Notes under the pieces: generated by a model
Database searches by the model: none
Told to the model about the DNA's origin: nothing
The model's input: only the letters and a program-made list of their open reading frames with translations
Shown here: positions 17,918-24,897 of the stretch, in pieces
How the letters are laid out: every line of letters begins with the position of its first letter
Numbering within the stretch: the stretch's first letter is position 1
Assembly: GCA_946482615.1 (NCBI GenBank)
Contig: CAMLSF010000043.1
Span: 1-24,897 of the forward strand
Direction: 5' to 3'
Length of the DNA stretch: 24,897 nucleotides
Source: an uncultured Chromatiaceae bacterium
GTDB lineage: Bacteria; Pseudomonadota; Gammaproteobacteria; Enterobacterales; Alteromonadaceae
Position numbers and translations under genes: made by a program

Positions 17918-19012
17918 ATGACTACACCACTGCAAAAATATCAACAAGACCTCCAACGTGAAGATTTTCTGTTTGATGCCGCCCAACAACATGCTGTACA
18001 GCAGCTGGAACGTCTGTATCAGCAATTTGTGCAGGACAAACCGGTCAAACAAGGTTTCTTCGATAAATTGCTGGGCAAAAAAATGGAAATAAAACCATTG
18101 AAGGGGCTTTATTTCTGGGGCGGGGTAGGCCGCGGCAAAACCTATCTGGTGGATACCTTTTACGAATGCCTGCCGACAACCCGAAAACTACGTATTCATT
18201 TTCACCGATTTATGCACAAAGTGCATCAAGAGCTGAAATCTCTGCCTGGGGTGTCCGACCCGTTAAAAATTGTGGCCGATCGCTTTAAAGCTGAAACGGA
18301 CATTTTATGTTTTGACGAGTTTTTTGTGTCCGACATCACAGATGCGATGATTTTAGGCACGCTGATGCAGGAGCTGTTTGCCCGGGGTATTACACTGGTG
18401 GCAACCTCCAACATTGAGCCTGACGGTTTGTACCGCAACGGTTTGCAGCGTGCGCGCTTTCTGCCTGCCATCGACTTAATTAAACAGCATACGGACATTG
18501 TTAATGTGGATAGCGGTATAGATTACCGGCTGCGTACTTTAACTCAGGCTGAGATTTATCATTCGCCGCTGGATAAAAAAGCTGACTGCAATCTGGCGGA
18601 ATACTTTCTGGCCTTGTCGGTTGAACCGCGGCAGGAGCAAGCTCAGATTGAAATTGCCGGCCGTACTTTAACCAGTCGCAAAGAAGCGGATGGCATTATC
18701 TGGTTTGATTTCTCTGAACTTTGTGAAACGGCCCGCAGTCAGTACGATTATATGGAACTGAGTAAGTGTTATCACACTGTATTGCTGTCCAACGTGACAC
18801 AAATGGGGCAGACCCGGGATGATGTCGCCAGACGTTTTATTGCGCTGGTTGACGAGTTCTATGAACGCCATGTCAAACTGATTATTTCCGCTGCTGTGCC
18901 TATGGAACAACTTTATACAGAAGGCATTTTATCCTTTGAATTTAAGCGCTGTTTAAGCCGGCTGCAGGAGATGCAATCGCACGATTATCTGGCCAAACAA
19001 CATTTACCGTAA
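17918..19012 (+). CDS. zapE: Cell division AAA-type ATPase ZapE
   Basis: This 364-residue AFG1-like P-loop ATPase is recruited to the division ring and affects Z-ring stability under stress. Walker A is GGVGRGKT (68-75). The segments HFHRFMHKVHQEL, LCFDEFFVSDITDAM (Walker B) and ARGITLVATSNIEPD (sensor 1) follow in order. The C-terminal RRFIALVDEFYERHVKL and RCLSRLQEMQS are strongly conserved. The frame opens upstream to a TTG at 17894, but ATG 17918 fits the family better; neither has a clear Shine-Dalgarno. It is oriented away from zapG and towards rplM. Confidence 0.95.
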   Translation: MTTPLQKYQQDLQREDFLFDAAQQHAVQQLERLYQQFVQDKPVKQGFFDKLLGKKMEIKPLKGLYFWGGVGRGKTYLVDTFYECLPTTRKLRIHFHRFMHKVHQELKSLPGVSDPLKIVADRFKAETDILCFDEFFVSDITDAMILGTLMQELFARGITLVATSNIEPDGLYRNGLQRARFLPAIDLIKQHTDIVNVDSGIDYRLRTLTQAEIYHSPLDKKADCNLAEYFLALSVEPRQEQAQIEIAGRTLTSRKEADGIIWFDFSELCETARSQYDYMELSKCYHTVLLSNVTQMGQTRDDVARRFIALVDEFYERHVKLIISAAVPMEQLYTEGILSFEFKRCLSRLQEMQSHDYLAKQHLP

Positions 19013-19028
19013 TTTTTTCTGTAAATGG

Positions 19029-19057
19029 CTGTTTTTTATCATTGGTTACTATATAAT
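19029..19057 (+). promoter_or_regulatory. Promoter of rplM-rpsI
   Basis: A consensus -10 TATAAT is at 19052-19057. A weak -35 (CTGTTT, 19029-19034) stands 17 bases upstream. The discriminator just after the -10 is very GC-rich (CCGCGGCCGGCCC), as in stringently controlled ribosomal promoters. Transcription should start near 19064, giving a leader of about 125 bases. The -10 is convincing; the -35 is not. Confidence 0.65.
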
Positions 19058-19063
19058 CCGCGG

Positions 19064-19188
19064 CCGGCCCACGTTACAGCCTGAAATTGCCGTAGCCTGG
19101 CAGTTTATGTACTCGAAGGGGTGCGATAAGCGACACAATGAAGATTGTGTTAGGTGTAACAGTGTTATTTTTTTTGGGTAGTTTTTAG
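19064..19188 (+). promoter_or_regulatory. Structured 5' leader of rplM mRNA
   Basis: The segment between the predicted start site and rplM can fold. ACACAAT (19133-19139) pairs with ATTGTGT (19144-19150) around a GAAG loop. GTTACA (19073-19078) can pair with TGTAAC (19155-19160) to enclose it. In E. coli, L13 represses its own operon through the rplM leader, so this is a plausible autoregulatory site. That function is inferred from E. coli; only the repeats are seen here. Confidence 0.45.
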
Positions 19189-19617
19189 ATGAAAACTTTT
19201 ACTGCTAAGCCAGAAAGCGTGCAACGTGACTGGTTCGTTGTTGATGCAACAGGTAAGACACTTGGTCGTATCGCAACTGAGATCGCTCTTCGTTTACGCG
19301 GAAAGCACAAGCCAGAGTACACTCCACACGTTGACACCGGTGATTACATCATCGTTGTAAACGCTGACAAAGTGACAGTCACTGGTAACAAAGCAAAAAA
19401 CAAAATGTACTACTCTCACAGTGGTTTCCCAGGTGGTATCAAAGAAATTAACTTTGAAAAACTGCTGGTTAAGAAGCCGGAGATGGTATTGGAAGCAGCC
19501 GTAAAAGGTATGTTGCCAAAAGGTCCTCTGGGCCGCGCTATGTTCCGTAAGTTAAAAGTATATGCAGGCGCAGAGCATCAACATGCTGCTCAGCAACCGC
19601 AAGTTTTAGATATCTAA
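19189..19617 (+). CDS. rplM: 50S ribosomal protein L13
   Basis: This 142-residue protein has the usual L13 length in gammaproteobacteria. The start [20 protein letters not shown], the core [19 protein letters not shown] and [18 protein letters not shown] are unmistakable. L13 is an early assembly protein of the large subunit. It is cotranscribed with rpsI 12 bases downstream. Codon use is visibly biased to preferred codons, as expected for high expression. Confidence 0.98.
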   Translation: MKTFTAKPESVQRDWFVVDATGKTLGRIATEIALRLRGKHKPEYTPHVDTGDYIIVVNADKVTVTGNKAKNKMYYSHSGFPGGIKEINFEKLLVKKPEMVLEAAVKGMLPKGPLGRAMFRKLKVYAGAEHQHAAQQPQVLDI

Positions 19618-19629
19618 TCGGAGCAGAAC

Positions 19630-20022
19630 ATGGCAACTAATCAATATTACGGTACTGGTCGTCGTAAGACCTCTACAGCTCGTGTATTCATCAAAGCAGG
19701 TTCAGGTAACATCGTTATCAACCAACGCTCTATCACTGAATACTTCGGTCGTGAAACTGCTCGTATGGTTGTAATGCAGCCATTAGAGTTAGTGGAAATG
19801 GTAGGCAAGTTTGACTTATACGTCACTGTTAAAGGTGGTGGTATTTCTGGTCAGGCTGGCGCAATCCGCCACGGTATCACCCGCGCTCTGATGGAGTTCG
19901 ACGAGTCTCTGCGCCCTGCATTACGTAAAGCTGGTTTCGTCACTCGTGACGCCCGTAAAGTTGAACGTAAGAAAGTGGGTCTGCATAAAGCTCGTAAGCG
20001 TCCACAGTACTCAAAACGTTAA
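19630..20022 (+). CDS. rpsI: 30S ribosomal protein S9
   Basis: This 130-residue protein contains [17 protein letters not shown] at the N-terminus and ends in the basic tail [11 protein letters not shown]. The C-terminal Lys-Arg of that tail reaches the P-site tRNA in the ribosome. A CGGAGCAGAAC ribosome-binding site precedes the ATG. It follows rplM in the usual operon and is closed by an intrinsic terminator. Confidence 0.98.
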   Translation: MATNQYYGTGRRKTSTARVFIKAGSGNIVINQRSITEYFGRETARMVVMQPLELVEMVGKFDLYVTVKGGGISGQAGAIRHGITRALMEFDESLRPALRKAGFVTRDARKVERKKVGLHKARKRPQYSKR

Positions 20023-20037
20023 TTCGTTTTTTGTTGC

Positions 20038-20066
20038 AAAAAACCCGGTCTTGTACCGGGTTTTTT
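20038..20066 (+). terminator. Rho-independent terminator after rpsI
   Basis: ACCCGGT (20043-20049) pairs with ACCGGGT (20055-20061) around loop CTTGT. Six A's on the 5' side and a T6 tract on the 3' side extend the stem. It is a textbook terminator just 15 bases after the rpsI stop. Confidence 0.93.
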
Positions 20067-20078
20067 ATTACCTGATTT

Positions 20079-20216
20079 TCATCGTCTGATCCGGATAGAA
20101 CGTCCTTCGTTACTTGCAGACAGATGCAGCGCCTGAGGTTGCAGTGCTTCGGCAAAGTATTTTTTCCCCCTCTGGAGTGCCTCATCTTGCGCCTGATCAT
20201 GACAGAAATGTCTTTT
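20079..20216 (-). pseudogene. Possible remnant of a gene C-terminus (45 codons, no start)
   Basis: This 45-codon open frame ends at TGA (20079-20081) and reads HDQAQDEALQRGKKYFAEAL followed by QPQALHLSASNEGRSIRIRR. The composition looks protein-like. It has no ATG, GTG or TTG start, and an in-frame stop lies just upstream at 20217-20219. It lies in a gap with no gene on either strand, so it is not a shadow of another gene. I do not recognise the family. It may be the decayed tail of a lost gene or chance; confidence is low. Confidence 0.2.
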
Positions 20217-20361
20217 TCAGGTTAAAACATGGTGATGCAAAGTTTTACTGACTATTCTGGTTTCGTATTTCGTCGAAAAACTGGTGTCAGAACAAAGAGA
20301 ATTCGGCTAAATCCTTGTGTAAAGCAGGGCTTTTCATTATGATCCGCCGTATTTTTCAACT

Positions 20362-20367
20362 TATAAT
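20362..20367 (+). promoter_or_regulatory. Candidate -10 box of the petABC promoter
   Basis: A perfect TATAAT is at 20362-20367, 62 bases before the petA ATG. No good -35 stands at 16-18 bases (TATGAT at 20338-20343 is the nearest), so the promoter may need an activator. The location fits the petABC operon. Confidence 0.4.
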
Positions 20368-20429
20368 AATCGCTGTAATTCAGCCGCTTAAAATATCAAC
20401 ATTTAAGCGTTTAACGTGGAGATGAGTGG

Positions 20430-21020
20430 ATGAGCAATGCGCCTGTAGATCATGGTCGCCGTCGCTTTCTGACCATAGCAACTTCTGTAGTTGGTGGGGT
20501 TGGTGCGATCGGAGCTGCTGTTCCCTTTATTGCTTCCTGGAATCCGAGTGAAAAAGCTAAACAGGCAGGTGCTCCAGTCACCGCTGATATTAGCAAACTC
20601 GAAGACGGGCAGTTAATTCGGGTCGAGTGGCGGGGCAAGCCGGTGTGGATCGTGAAACGGACGCCAGCCATGCTGGAGAGTCTGACTAAAGCTGTAGATA
20701 AACTTCGTGACCCTGCTTCTGAAGAACCGCAACAACCTGATTACGCTAAAAATGATCATCGTTCGAAAAAGCCTGAGATTTTTGTCGCTGTAGGTATCTG
20801 TACTCACCTGGGTTGCTCTCCAACCTACATCATGAAAGATTTTGAAGCTCAGGTAGAAGGCATTCCTTCCGGTTTCTTCTGTCCATGTCACGGTTCTACT
20901 TATGATATGGCTGGTCGGGTGTTCTCTGGTGTTCCGGCACCTAAAAACCTGATGATCCCACCTTATATGTTTGTCGATGACAGCACTATTCTGATTGGTG
21001 CAGATGAGGGGACAGCTTAA
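20430..21020 (+). CDS. petA: Ubiquinol-cytochrome c reductase Rieske iron-sulfur subunit
   Basis: This 196-residue Rieske protein of the cytochrome bc1 complex passes electrons from ubiquinol to cytochrome c1. The N-terminus carries a twin-arginine signal/anchor (RRRFLT at about 10-15, then a hydrophobic helix to about 36), consistent with Tat export. The [2Fe-2S] ligands are in CTHLGC (Cys124, His126) and CPCH (Cys151, His154), with Cys129 and Cys153 for the disulfide. GGAG lies 9 bases upstream of the ATG. It is the first gene of petABC and overlaps petB by one base. Confidence 0.97.
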   Translation: MSNAPVDHGRRRFLTIATSVVGGVGAIGAAVPFIASWNPSEKAKQAGAPVTADISKLEDGQLIRVEWRGKPVWIVKRTPAMLESLTKAVDKLRDPASEEPQQPDYAKNDHRSKKPEIFVAVGICTHLGCSPTYIMKDFEAQVEGIPSGFFCPCHGSTYDMAGRVFSGVPAPKNLMIPPYMFVDDSTILIGADEGTA

Positions 21021-22294
21021 TGTTTAAAAACTTTATGAGCTGGATTGAGTACCGCATGCCATTTATGGAGAAAATGAATCTCCATGTGATGCAGTACCCA
21101 GCGCCAAAAAACTTTAACTTCTGGTACTTCTTTGGTTCTTTAGCCATGTTAGTACTGGTGAACCAAATACTGACAGGTATCTGGTTAACCATGAACTTCG
21201 TTCCTACTTCTGAAGGTGCTTTTGCTTCTGTAGAATACATCATGCGTGATGTCGACTACGGTTGGTTGCTGCGTTATATGCACTCTACCGGTGCATCTGC
21301 CTTCTTCGTGGTTGTTTACCTGCATATGCTGCGTGGCATGATGTATGGCTCTTACCAAAAGCCACGGGAATTACTGTGGATCTTCGGTATGCTGATTTTC
21401 TTAGTTTTAATGGCTGAAGCTTTTATGGGGTATTTATTACCCTGGGGTCAGATGTCATTCTGGGGTGCTCAGGTAATTATCTCTATCTTCGGTGTTATTC
21501 CGGTGATTGGTGATGATTTAACCCTGTGGATCCGTGGTGACTATGTTATTTCCGGCGCTACCTTAAACCGTTTCTTCGCATTACACGTTATTGCTCTGCC
21601 ATTAGTGTTAGTGGTGCTGGTGTTCCTGCACATCATTGCTCTGCACGAAGTGGGTTCTAATAACCCTGACGGTATTGATGTAAAACGTCCAAATGATGGT
21701 CAGAAGATTGAAGACAACGTGTCTGATAAATTTACTTTCCATGAGTATTTCACCAAAGGCGGTAAGAAAATTATCGTTGATGCTATTCCTTTCCACCCGT
21801 ACTATACGGTGAAAGACATAGTAGGTGTGGTAGGTTTCCTGTTTATTTTCTGCTGGGTTATTTTCTTTGTACCAGAAGGTGGTGGTTTCTTCCTTGAGCC
21901 GCCAAACTTTGAGCCAGCAAACCCGATGAAAACGCCTGAGCACATAGCGCCAGTCTGGTATTTCACGCCTTTCTACGCCATTTTACGTGCTGTACCTGAT
22001 CAGTTGTTTGGTGCGATCTTTATGTTCCTGGCTATTATCTTCCTGGCCTTATTGCCATGGTTAGACCGTTGCCCTGTACGTTCAATCCGTTACCGTAGCA
22101 ATTTGCACAAAGCTAACTTAATTATGTTCTGTATCAGCTTTGTGGTGTTAGGTGTGTTAGGTGTATTACCTGCAACTCCAACTTATACCTTGTTAGCGCA
22201 GATTTTCTCGTTCACCTATTTTGCGTATTTCGGCCTGTTATGGTTCTACAGCAAAAATGAGAAAACCAAGCCGTTGCCAGTGAGGTTATCCTGA
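21020..22294 (+). CDS. petB: Cytochrome b of the bc1 complex
   Basis: This 424-residue polytopic cytochrome b holds the two haems of the Q cycle. The haem ligands are His88 and His102 in one helix, and His189 and His204 in another. The Qo-site region is PEHIAPVWYF (the PEWY-type motif, here with PVWY). About eight transmembrane helices are visible. The length and full b-type C-terminal half indicate a single-chain bc1 cytochrome b rather than the split b6/IV form. Start and stop each overlap the neighbours by one base. Confidence 0.97.
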   Translation: MFKNFMSWIEYRMPFMEKMNLHVMQYPAPKNFNFWYFFGSLAMLVLVNQILTGIWLTMNFVPTSEGAFASVEYIMRDVDYGWLLRYMHSTGASAFFVVVYLHMLRGMMYGSYQKPRELLWIFGMLIFLVLMAEAFMGYLLPWGQMSFWGAQVIISIFGVIPVIGDDLTLWIRGDYVISGATLNRFFALHVIALPLVLVVLVFLHIIALHEVGSNNPDGIDVKRPNDGQKIEDNVSDKFTFHEYFTKGGKKIIVDAIPFHPYYTVKDIVGVVGFLFIFCWVIFFVPEGGGFFLEPPNFEPANPMKTPEHIAPVWYFTPFYAILRAVPDQLFGAIFMFLAIIFLALLPWLDRCPVRSIRYRSNLHKANLIMFCISFVVLGVLGVLPATPTYTLLAQIFSFTYFAYFGLLWFYSKNEKTKPLPVRLS

Positions 22295-23034
22295 TGATTA
22301 AAAAGTTATTTACTGTACTGGCGCTGGTTGCATCCAGCGCTGCTATGGCGGCTGGTGGTCATGCTGTGCATTTGGATAAAGCACCTATTGATCTGACGGA
22401 CAAAGAGTCACTGCAACGTGGTGCCCGTATGTTCCAGAACTACTGCCTTGGTTGTCACCAGATGCAGTACCAGCGTTATTCCCGTACTTTCCGCGATTTA
22501 GGTATTCCTGATGACGTGGGTATGGCTACTTTAGGTTTTACTGCAAACAAAGTGGGCGACCATATTAAAAACGCAGCACCTAAAGCGGATCTGGCCAACT
22601 GGTTTGGTGCTGCACCACCGGATTTAACCAACGTAGCACGGGTTCGTGGTCCAGACTGGATTTACACTTATCTGCGTACCTTCTATGTGGACCCAAGCCG
22701 TCCATTTGGTGTGAACAACGAAGTATTCCCTATGGTCGGTATGCCTCATGTGTTACAGGAGCTGCAGGGTATTCCTTACAAAGCCACTGAAACACGTCTG
22801 GTCGACGGTGTACCAACAGAAGTTGACGTTGGTATTAAAACTGATGGTTCAGGTGAGCTGAGTACGGAAGAATACGACCGTGCCGTGGCTGATCTGGTGA
22901 ACTATCTGGAATACGTCGGTGAGCCTTCCAAACTGGAATCGCGTAGCCTGGGTATCAAGGTTCTGATCTTCTTAGGTATTTTCTTTATCTTCGCCTTCCT
23001 GCTGAAGAAAGAGTACTGGAGAGATGTCCACTAG
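22294..23034 (+). CDS. petC: Cytochrome c1
   Basis: This 246-residue membrane-anchored c-type cytochrome of the bc1 complex has a Sec signal peptide (about residues 1-19, ending AAMA). The haem c motif is CLGCH (Cys51, Cys54, His55). The probable Met ligand is Met150 in VGMPHVLQEL. A C-terminal anchor helix follows (IKVLIFLGIFFIFAFLL, about 221-237), ending in positive charges in the cytoplasm. It passes electrons to soluble or membrane cytochrome c and then to an oxidase. It is the last gene of the petABC operon. Confidence 0.97.
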   Translation: MIKKLFTVLALVASSAAMAAGGHAVHLDKAPIDLTDKESLQRGARMFQNYCLGCHQMQYQRYSRTFRDLGIPDDVGMATLGFTANKVGDHIKNAAPKADLANWFGAAPPDLTNVARVRGPDWIYTYLRTFYVDPSRPFGVNNEVFPMVGMPHVLQELQGIPYKATETRLVDGVPTEVDVGIKTDGSGELSTEEYDRAVADLVNYLEYVGEPSKLESRSLGIKVLIFLGIFFIFAFLLKKEYWRDVH

Positions 23035-23055
23035 GGACACTAGTGTTCGCCTTTG

Positions 23056-23084
23056 AAGGGGCCGCGAGGCCCCTTTGTATTTAT
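23056..23084 (+). terminator. Hairpin terminator after petC
   Basis: AAGGGGCC (23056-23063) pairs perfectly with GGCCCCTT (23068-23075) around a GCGA tetraloop of the stable GNRA class. The following tract, TGTATTTAT, is only moderately T-rich, so some read-through into sspAB is possible. Confidence 0.7.
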
Positions 23085-23104
23085 GCTGATAACCGGAGGC
23101 TCCT

Positions 23105-23743
23105 ATGGCGATTTCTGCCAACAGACGTGCTGTGATGACCTTGTTTTCAACAGCCAATGACATGTACTGTCATCAGGTCAGAATGGTTCTGGCGGAGAAA
23201 GGCGTCACTGTAGATATTCTCCAGGTCAGCACTGATTGCCTGCCTGAAGATGTCTATGAGGTAAATCCTTATGGTTCTTTGCCCACCTTGATGGATAGAG
23301 ATTTAGCTTTATTTAAAGCTGATATTATTAATGAATATCTGGACGAGCGTTTCCCGCATCCTCCGTTAATGCCGGTGTATCCGGTAGCCCGTGCTAATGC
23401 CCGTTTGATGATGCATCGCATCGAAAAAGACTGGTATGGGTTAGCCGAAAAAATCCTGCAGGATGGCCCAGATGCTGCTGTAGCCCGTCGTGATTTACGC
23501 GAAGGCCTGTTGGCTATGGCGCCATTGTTTCAGGAACATCCCTATTTTATGAGCGAAGAATACAGCCTGATTGATTGTTATCTGGCTGCTTTACTTTGGC
23601 GTTTGCCTTTATTTGGTATTGAACTGACTGGCACTGGCAGCAAATTGCTGCAAAGTTATATGACCCGTATTTTTGAACGGGACGGTTTTCAACAGTCATT
23701 AACTGAAGCAGAGCGTGAAATTCGCCGGGGGCGTGGTTACTGA
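23105..23743 (+). CDS. sspA: Stringent starvation protein A
   Basis: This 212-residue protein with a glutathione-transferase fold binds RNA polymerase and affects stress and stationary-phase gene expression. It starts MAISANRRAVMTLFS; the middle has YLDERFPHPPLMPVYPVARA and HRIEKDWY, and the end has MTRIFERDGFQQSLTEAEREIR, all strongly conserved in SspA. A GGAGG ribosome-binding site stands 7 bases before the ATG. It follows petC across a hairpin and overlaps sspB by one base. No catalytic GST residue is expected. Confidence 0.97.
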   Translation: MAISANRRAVMTLFSTANDMYCHQVRMVLAEKGVTVDILQVSTDCLPEDVYEVNPYGSLPTLMDRDLALFKADIINEYLDERFPHPPLMPVYPVARANARLMMHRIEKDWYGLAEKILQDGPDAAVARRDLREGLLAMAPLFQEHPYFMSEEYSLIDCYLAALLWRLPLFGIELTGTGSKLLQSYMTRIFERDGFQQSLTEAEREIRRGRGY

Positions 23744-24198
23744 TGGATATGACGTCGAACAAGCCTTATTTGATCCGGGCTTTTTATGAATGGATAGTAG
23801 ACAATAACTTAACCCCTTATCTGGTGGTGAACGCCACAGCACAGGGCTGTAAAGTGCCAACTCAACATATACAAAATGGTCAGATAGTGCTGAATATTCT
23901 GCCTTCTGCAGTCGGCAATATGTTGATGGGTAATGAGGTCATTACTTTCAACGCCCGTTTTGGCGGTAAACCTTTTGCGCTGACTGTGCCTGTCAAAGCC
24001 GTGTTGGCTATTTATGCCCGTGAAAATGGTGCCGGTACTATGTTTGATGCAGAAGAGGATACCGATGACGATATCCATCATCTGGACGCAGTGTCTGACG
24101 ATGCGCAGAGCAAAAACAGCGAACAGACGCCACCGGATGACGAGCCTACCGATCCAAACAAAGGCAAAAAAGTTTCTCACCTGCGCGTCGTGAAATAG
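23743..24198 (+). CDS. sspB: ClpXP protease specificity-enhancing factor SspB
   Basis: This 151-residue adaptor tethers ssrA-tagged and other substrates to ClpXP. The folded domain (about 1-110) has PYLIRAFYEWIVDNNLTPYLVV, GQIVLNILPSAVGN, FNARFGG and AIYARENGAGTMF. A flexible acidic linker follows. The last residues, HLRVVK, are the conserved motif that docks on the ClpX N-domain. The start overlaps the sspA stop (TGATG); a second ATG at 23749 is possible. Confidence 0.97.
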   Translation: MDMTSNKPYLIRAFYEWIVDNNLTPYLVVNATAQGCKVPTQHIQNGQIVLNILPSAVGNMLMGNEVITFNARFGGKPFALTVPVKAVLAIYARENGAGTMFDAEEDTDDDIHHLDAVSDDAQSKNSEQTPPDDEPTDPNKGKKVSHLRVVK

Positions 24199-24250
24199 CT
24201 ACAAATAGCTTTGTAGATATTAAGCATCTGAGCTAAATCAGCTCAGATGC
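24199..24250. terminator. Paired hairpins between convergent sspB and ilvY
   Basis: Two hairpins lie in the convergent junction. CTACAAA (24199-24205) pairs with TTTGTAG (24210-24216). A perfect 11-bp stem, GCATCTGAGCT (24224-24234), pairs with AGCTCAGATGC (24240-24250). The second includes the last codons and stop of ilvY. Neither has a long T-tract, so termination strength is uncertain. Confidence 0.5.
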
Positions 24251-24897
24251 AACCTGCCAGAATGCCCTCAGTAGGGGCTCATGCAGCCGTTTTGATAAAG
24301 TACACAACCCTAAATCAAAAGGCGCAAATTCATCTCCCTGAGTTAAATACCTGACTCTGTCCCGAGCCGGGCTTTGTTGTGCCACTATAGCTGGTACCAG
24401 GGCCACTCCGGTTCCCAAAGCCACCATACTGACCATAGCTTCATGACCTTCTACTTTAGCGACCACCTTAGGCTCGGTAATTCGTGCTTTACGCCATAAT
24501 TCAAAGCGACTGCGCACCGGACCATGTTCGGGCAAAATAAAAGGGACTTGCTCCCAGGGGATGGGGCTTTGACTAAGCAAATCGTTGGTTTTGCATGGGA
24601 TCACTGGGGCTATCAACTGTAAGGGGACCTTGGCTATGCTACGAAATGCCATATTCAGCGGAAAATGCTCGGGGTATACAGCCAAGGCTATATCAGCTTC
24701 GTCTTGTTTTACTTTCTCCAAAGCTGCTGATGCATCTCCTGTAATCAGCTTAATCTCTGCTAAAGGGCAGACTAAACGAAATTTATCCAATATAGCGGGC
24801 AGGTGACTGAAGCTGGCGGTTACAGTACAAAACAGCCGGATTTCGCCACTTAAGGATGCGCTGGTTTCACTCAAATCAATTTGCAACTGATGCCATT
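24233..24897 (-). CDS. ilvY: LysR-family regulator IlvY, N-terminal part outside the window
   Basis: Only the C-terminal part, about 221 residues, is present; the frame runs open through the window edge and a TTG at 24886 is not the start. It covers the end of the linker helix and the LysR substrate-binding domain. Segments such as SLSGEIRLFCTVTASFSHLP, GHEAMVSMVALGTGVALVP and KRLHEPLLRAFW match IlvY. IlvY activates ilvC (acetohydroxyacid isomeroreductase) in response to acetolactate or acetohydroxybutyrate. The ilvC gene is expected divergently just beyond the window. The DNA-binding domain cannot be checked here. Confidence 0.92.
   Translation of the reverse strand, partial: WHQLQIDLSETSASLSGEIRLFCTVTASFSHLPAILDKFRLVCPLAEIKLITGDASAALEKVKQDEADIALAVYPEHFPLNMAFRSIAKVPLQLIAPVIPCKTNDLLSQSPIPWEQVPFILPEHGPVRSRFELWRKARITEPKVVAKVEGHEAMVSMVALGTGVALVPAIVAQQSPARDRVRYLTQGDEFAPFDLGLCTLSKRLHEPLLRAFWQVASELI

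Larger units (their letters stand above)
20067..20429. other. Intergenic region between rpsI and petA
   Basis: The 363 bases after the rpsI terminator contain no supported intact gene. The left part holds the orphan frame described at 20079-20216. The middle (20248-20290) has a weak inverted arrangement, CTGAC with GTCAG, around a small TTTCGTCGAAA hairpin. The right part is AT-rich and holds the likely petA promoter. Confidence 0.5.

Noticed and set aside
19940..20200. An 86-codon minus-strand frame running from the petA upstream gap into rpsI
   Set aside because: It overlaps the end of rpsI and the terminator, and its residues are not protein-like compared with the neighbouring frame at 20079-20216.
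23809..24180. A 123-codon minus-strand frame opposite sspB
   Set aside because: SspB is unambiguous on the plus strand, down to its LRVVK tail; the antisense frame shows no family features.

Overview
The window is a continuous stretch of gammaproteobacterial chromosome made almost entirely of core genes. Gene order matches the enterobacterial blocks kdsDC-lptCAB-rpoN-hpf-ptsN-rapZ-ptsO, mlaFEDCB-ibaG-murA, zapG-degQ-degS, rplM-rpsI and sspAB. It also carries a petABC (cytochrome bc1) operon next to sspAB and an Mrp-type antiporter operon. This combination, moderate GC and the protein sequences suggest a free-living aerobic, marine or freshwater gammaproteobacterium in the Alteromonadales/Chromatiales range. 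A Rheinheimera-like genus is my best guess, from memory of protein similarity only.

Layout. (1) 1-2955, plus strand: the end of a multisubunit Na+/H+ antiporter operon (subunits C to G, C cut by the window edge). (2) 2962-9701, minus strand: an eleven-gene block. Read in transcription order, it makes the Kdo precursor (kdsD, kdsC), exports LPS (lptC, lptA, lptB), encodes sigma-54 (rpoN) and a ribosome hibernation factor (hpf), and ends with nitrogen-PTS and RNase-adaptor genes (ptsN, rapZ, ptsO). (3) 9702-10146: a 445-base divergent control region. (4) 10147-14685, plus strand: the Mla phospholipid transport operon, ibaG and murA, closed by an intrinsic terminator. (5) 14750-17793, minus strand: degS, degQ and zapG. 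(6) 17918-20022, plus strand: zapE, then rplM-rpsI with its own promoter, structured leader and terminator. (7) 20067-20429: a gap holding the petA promoter and a possible degraded gene tail. (8) 20430-24198, plus strand: petABC, a terminator hairpin, then sspAB. (9) 24233-24897, minus strand: the C-terminal part of ilvY.

Much of regions 2 to 5 concerns the cell envelope. Kdo synthesis and Lpt export build the outer leaflet, and Mla removes misplaced phospholipid from it. MurA starts peptidoglycan synthesis, while DegS and DegQ belong to envelope stress response and quality control. The divergent region 3 lets LPS export and lipid-asymmetry maintenance share one control segment. Genes inside each operon are packed with 1- to 17-base overlaps, which points to translational coupling.

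I found no mobile element, CRISPR array, tRNA, rRNA or phage signature, and no clear novel multi-gene system. The observations worth following are non-coding: a 15-bp perfect hairpin between degQ and degS, the rplM leader and promoter, the orphan reading frame upstream of petA, and the kdsD/mlaF divergent region.
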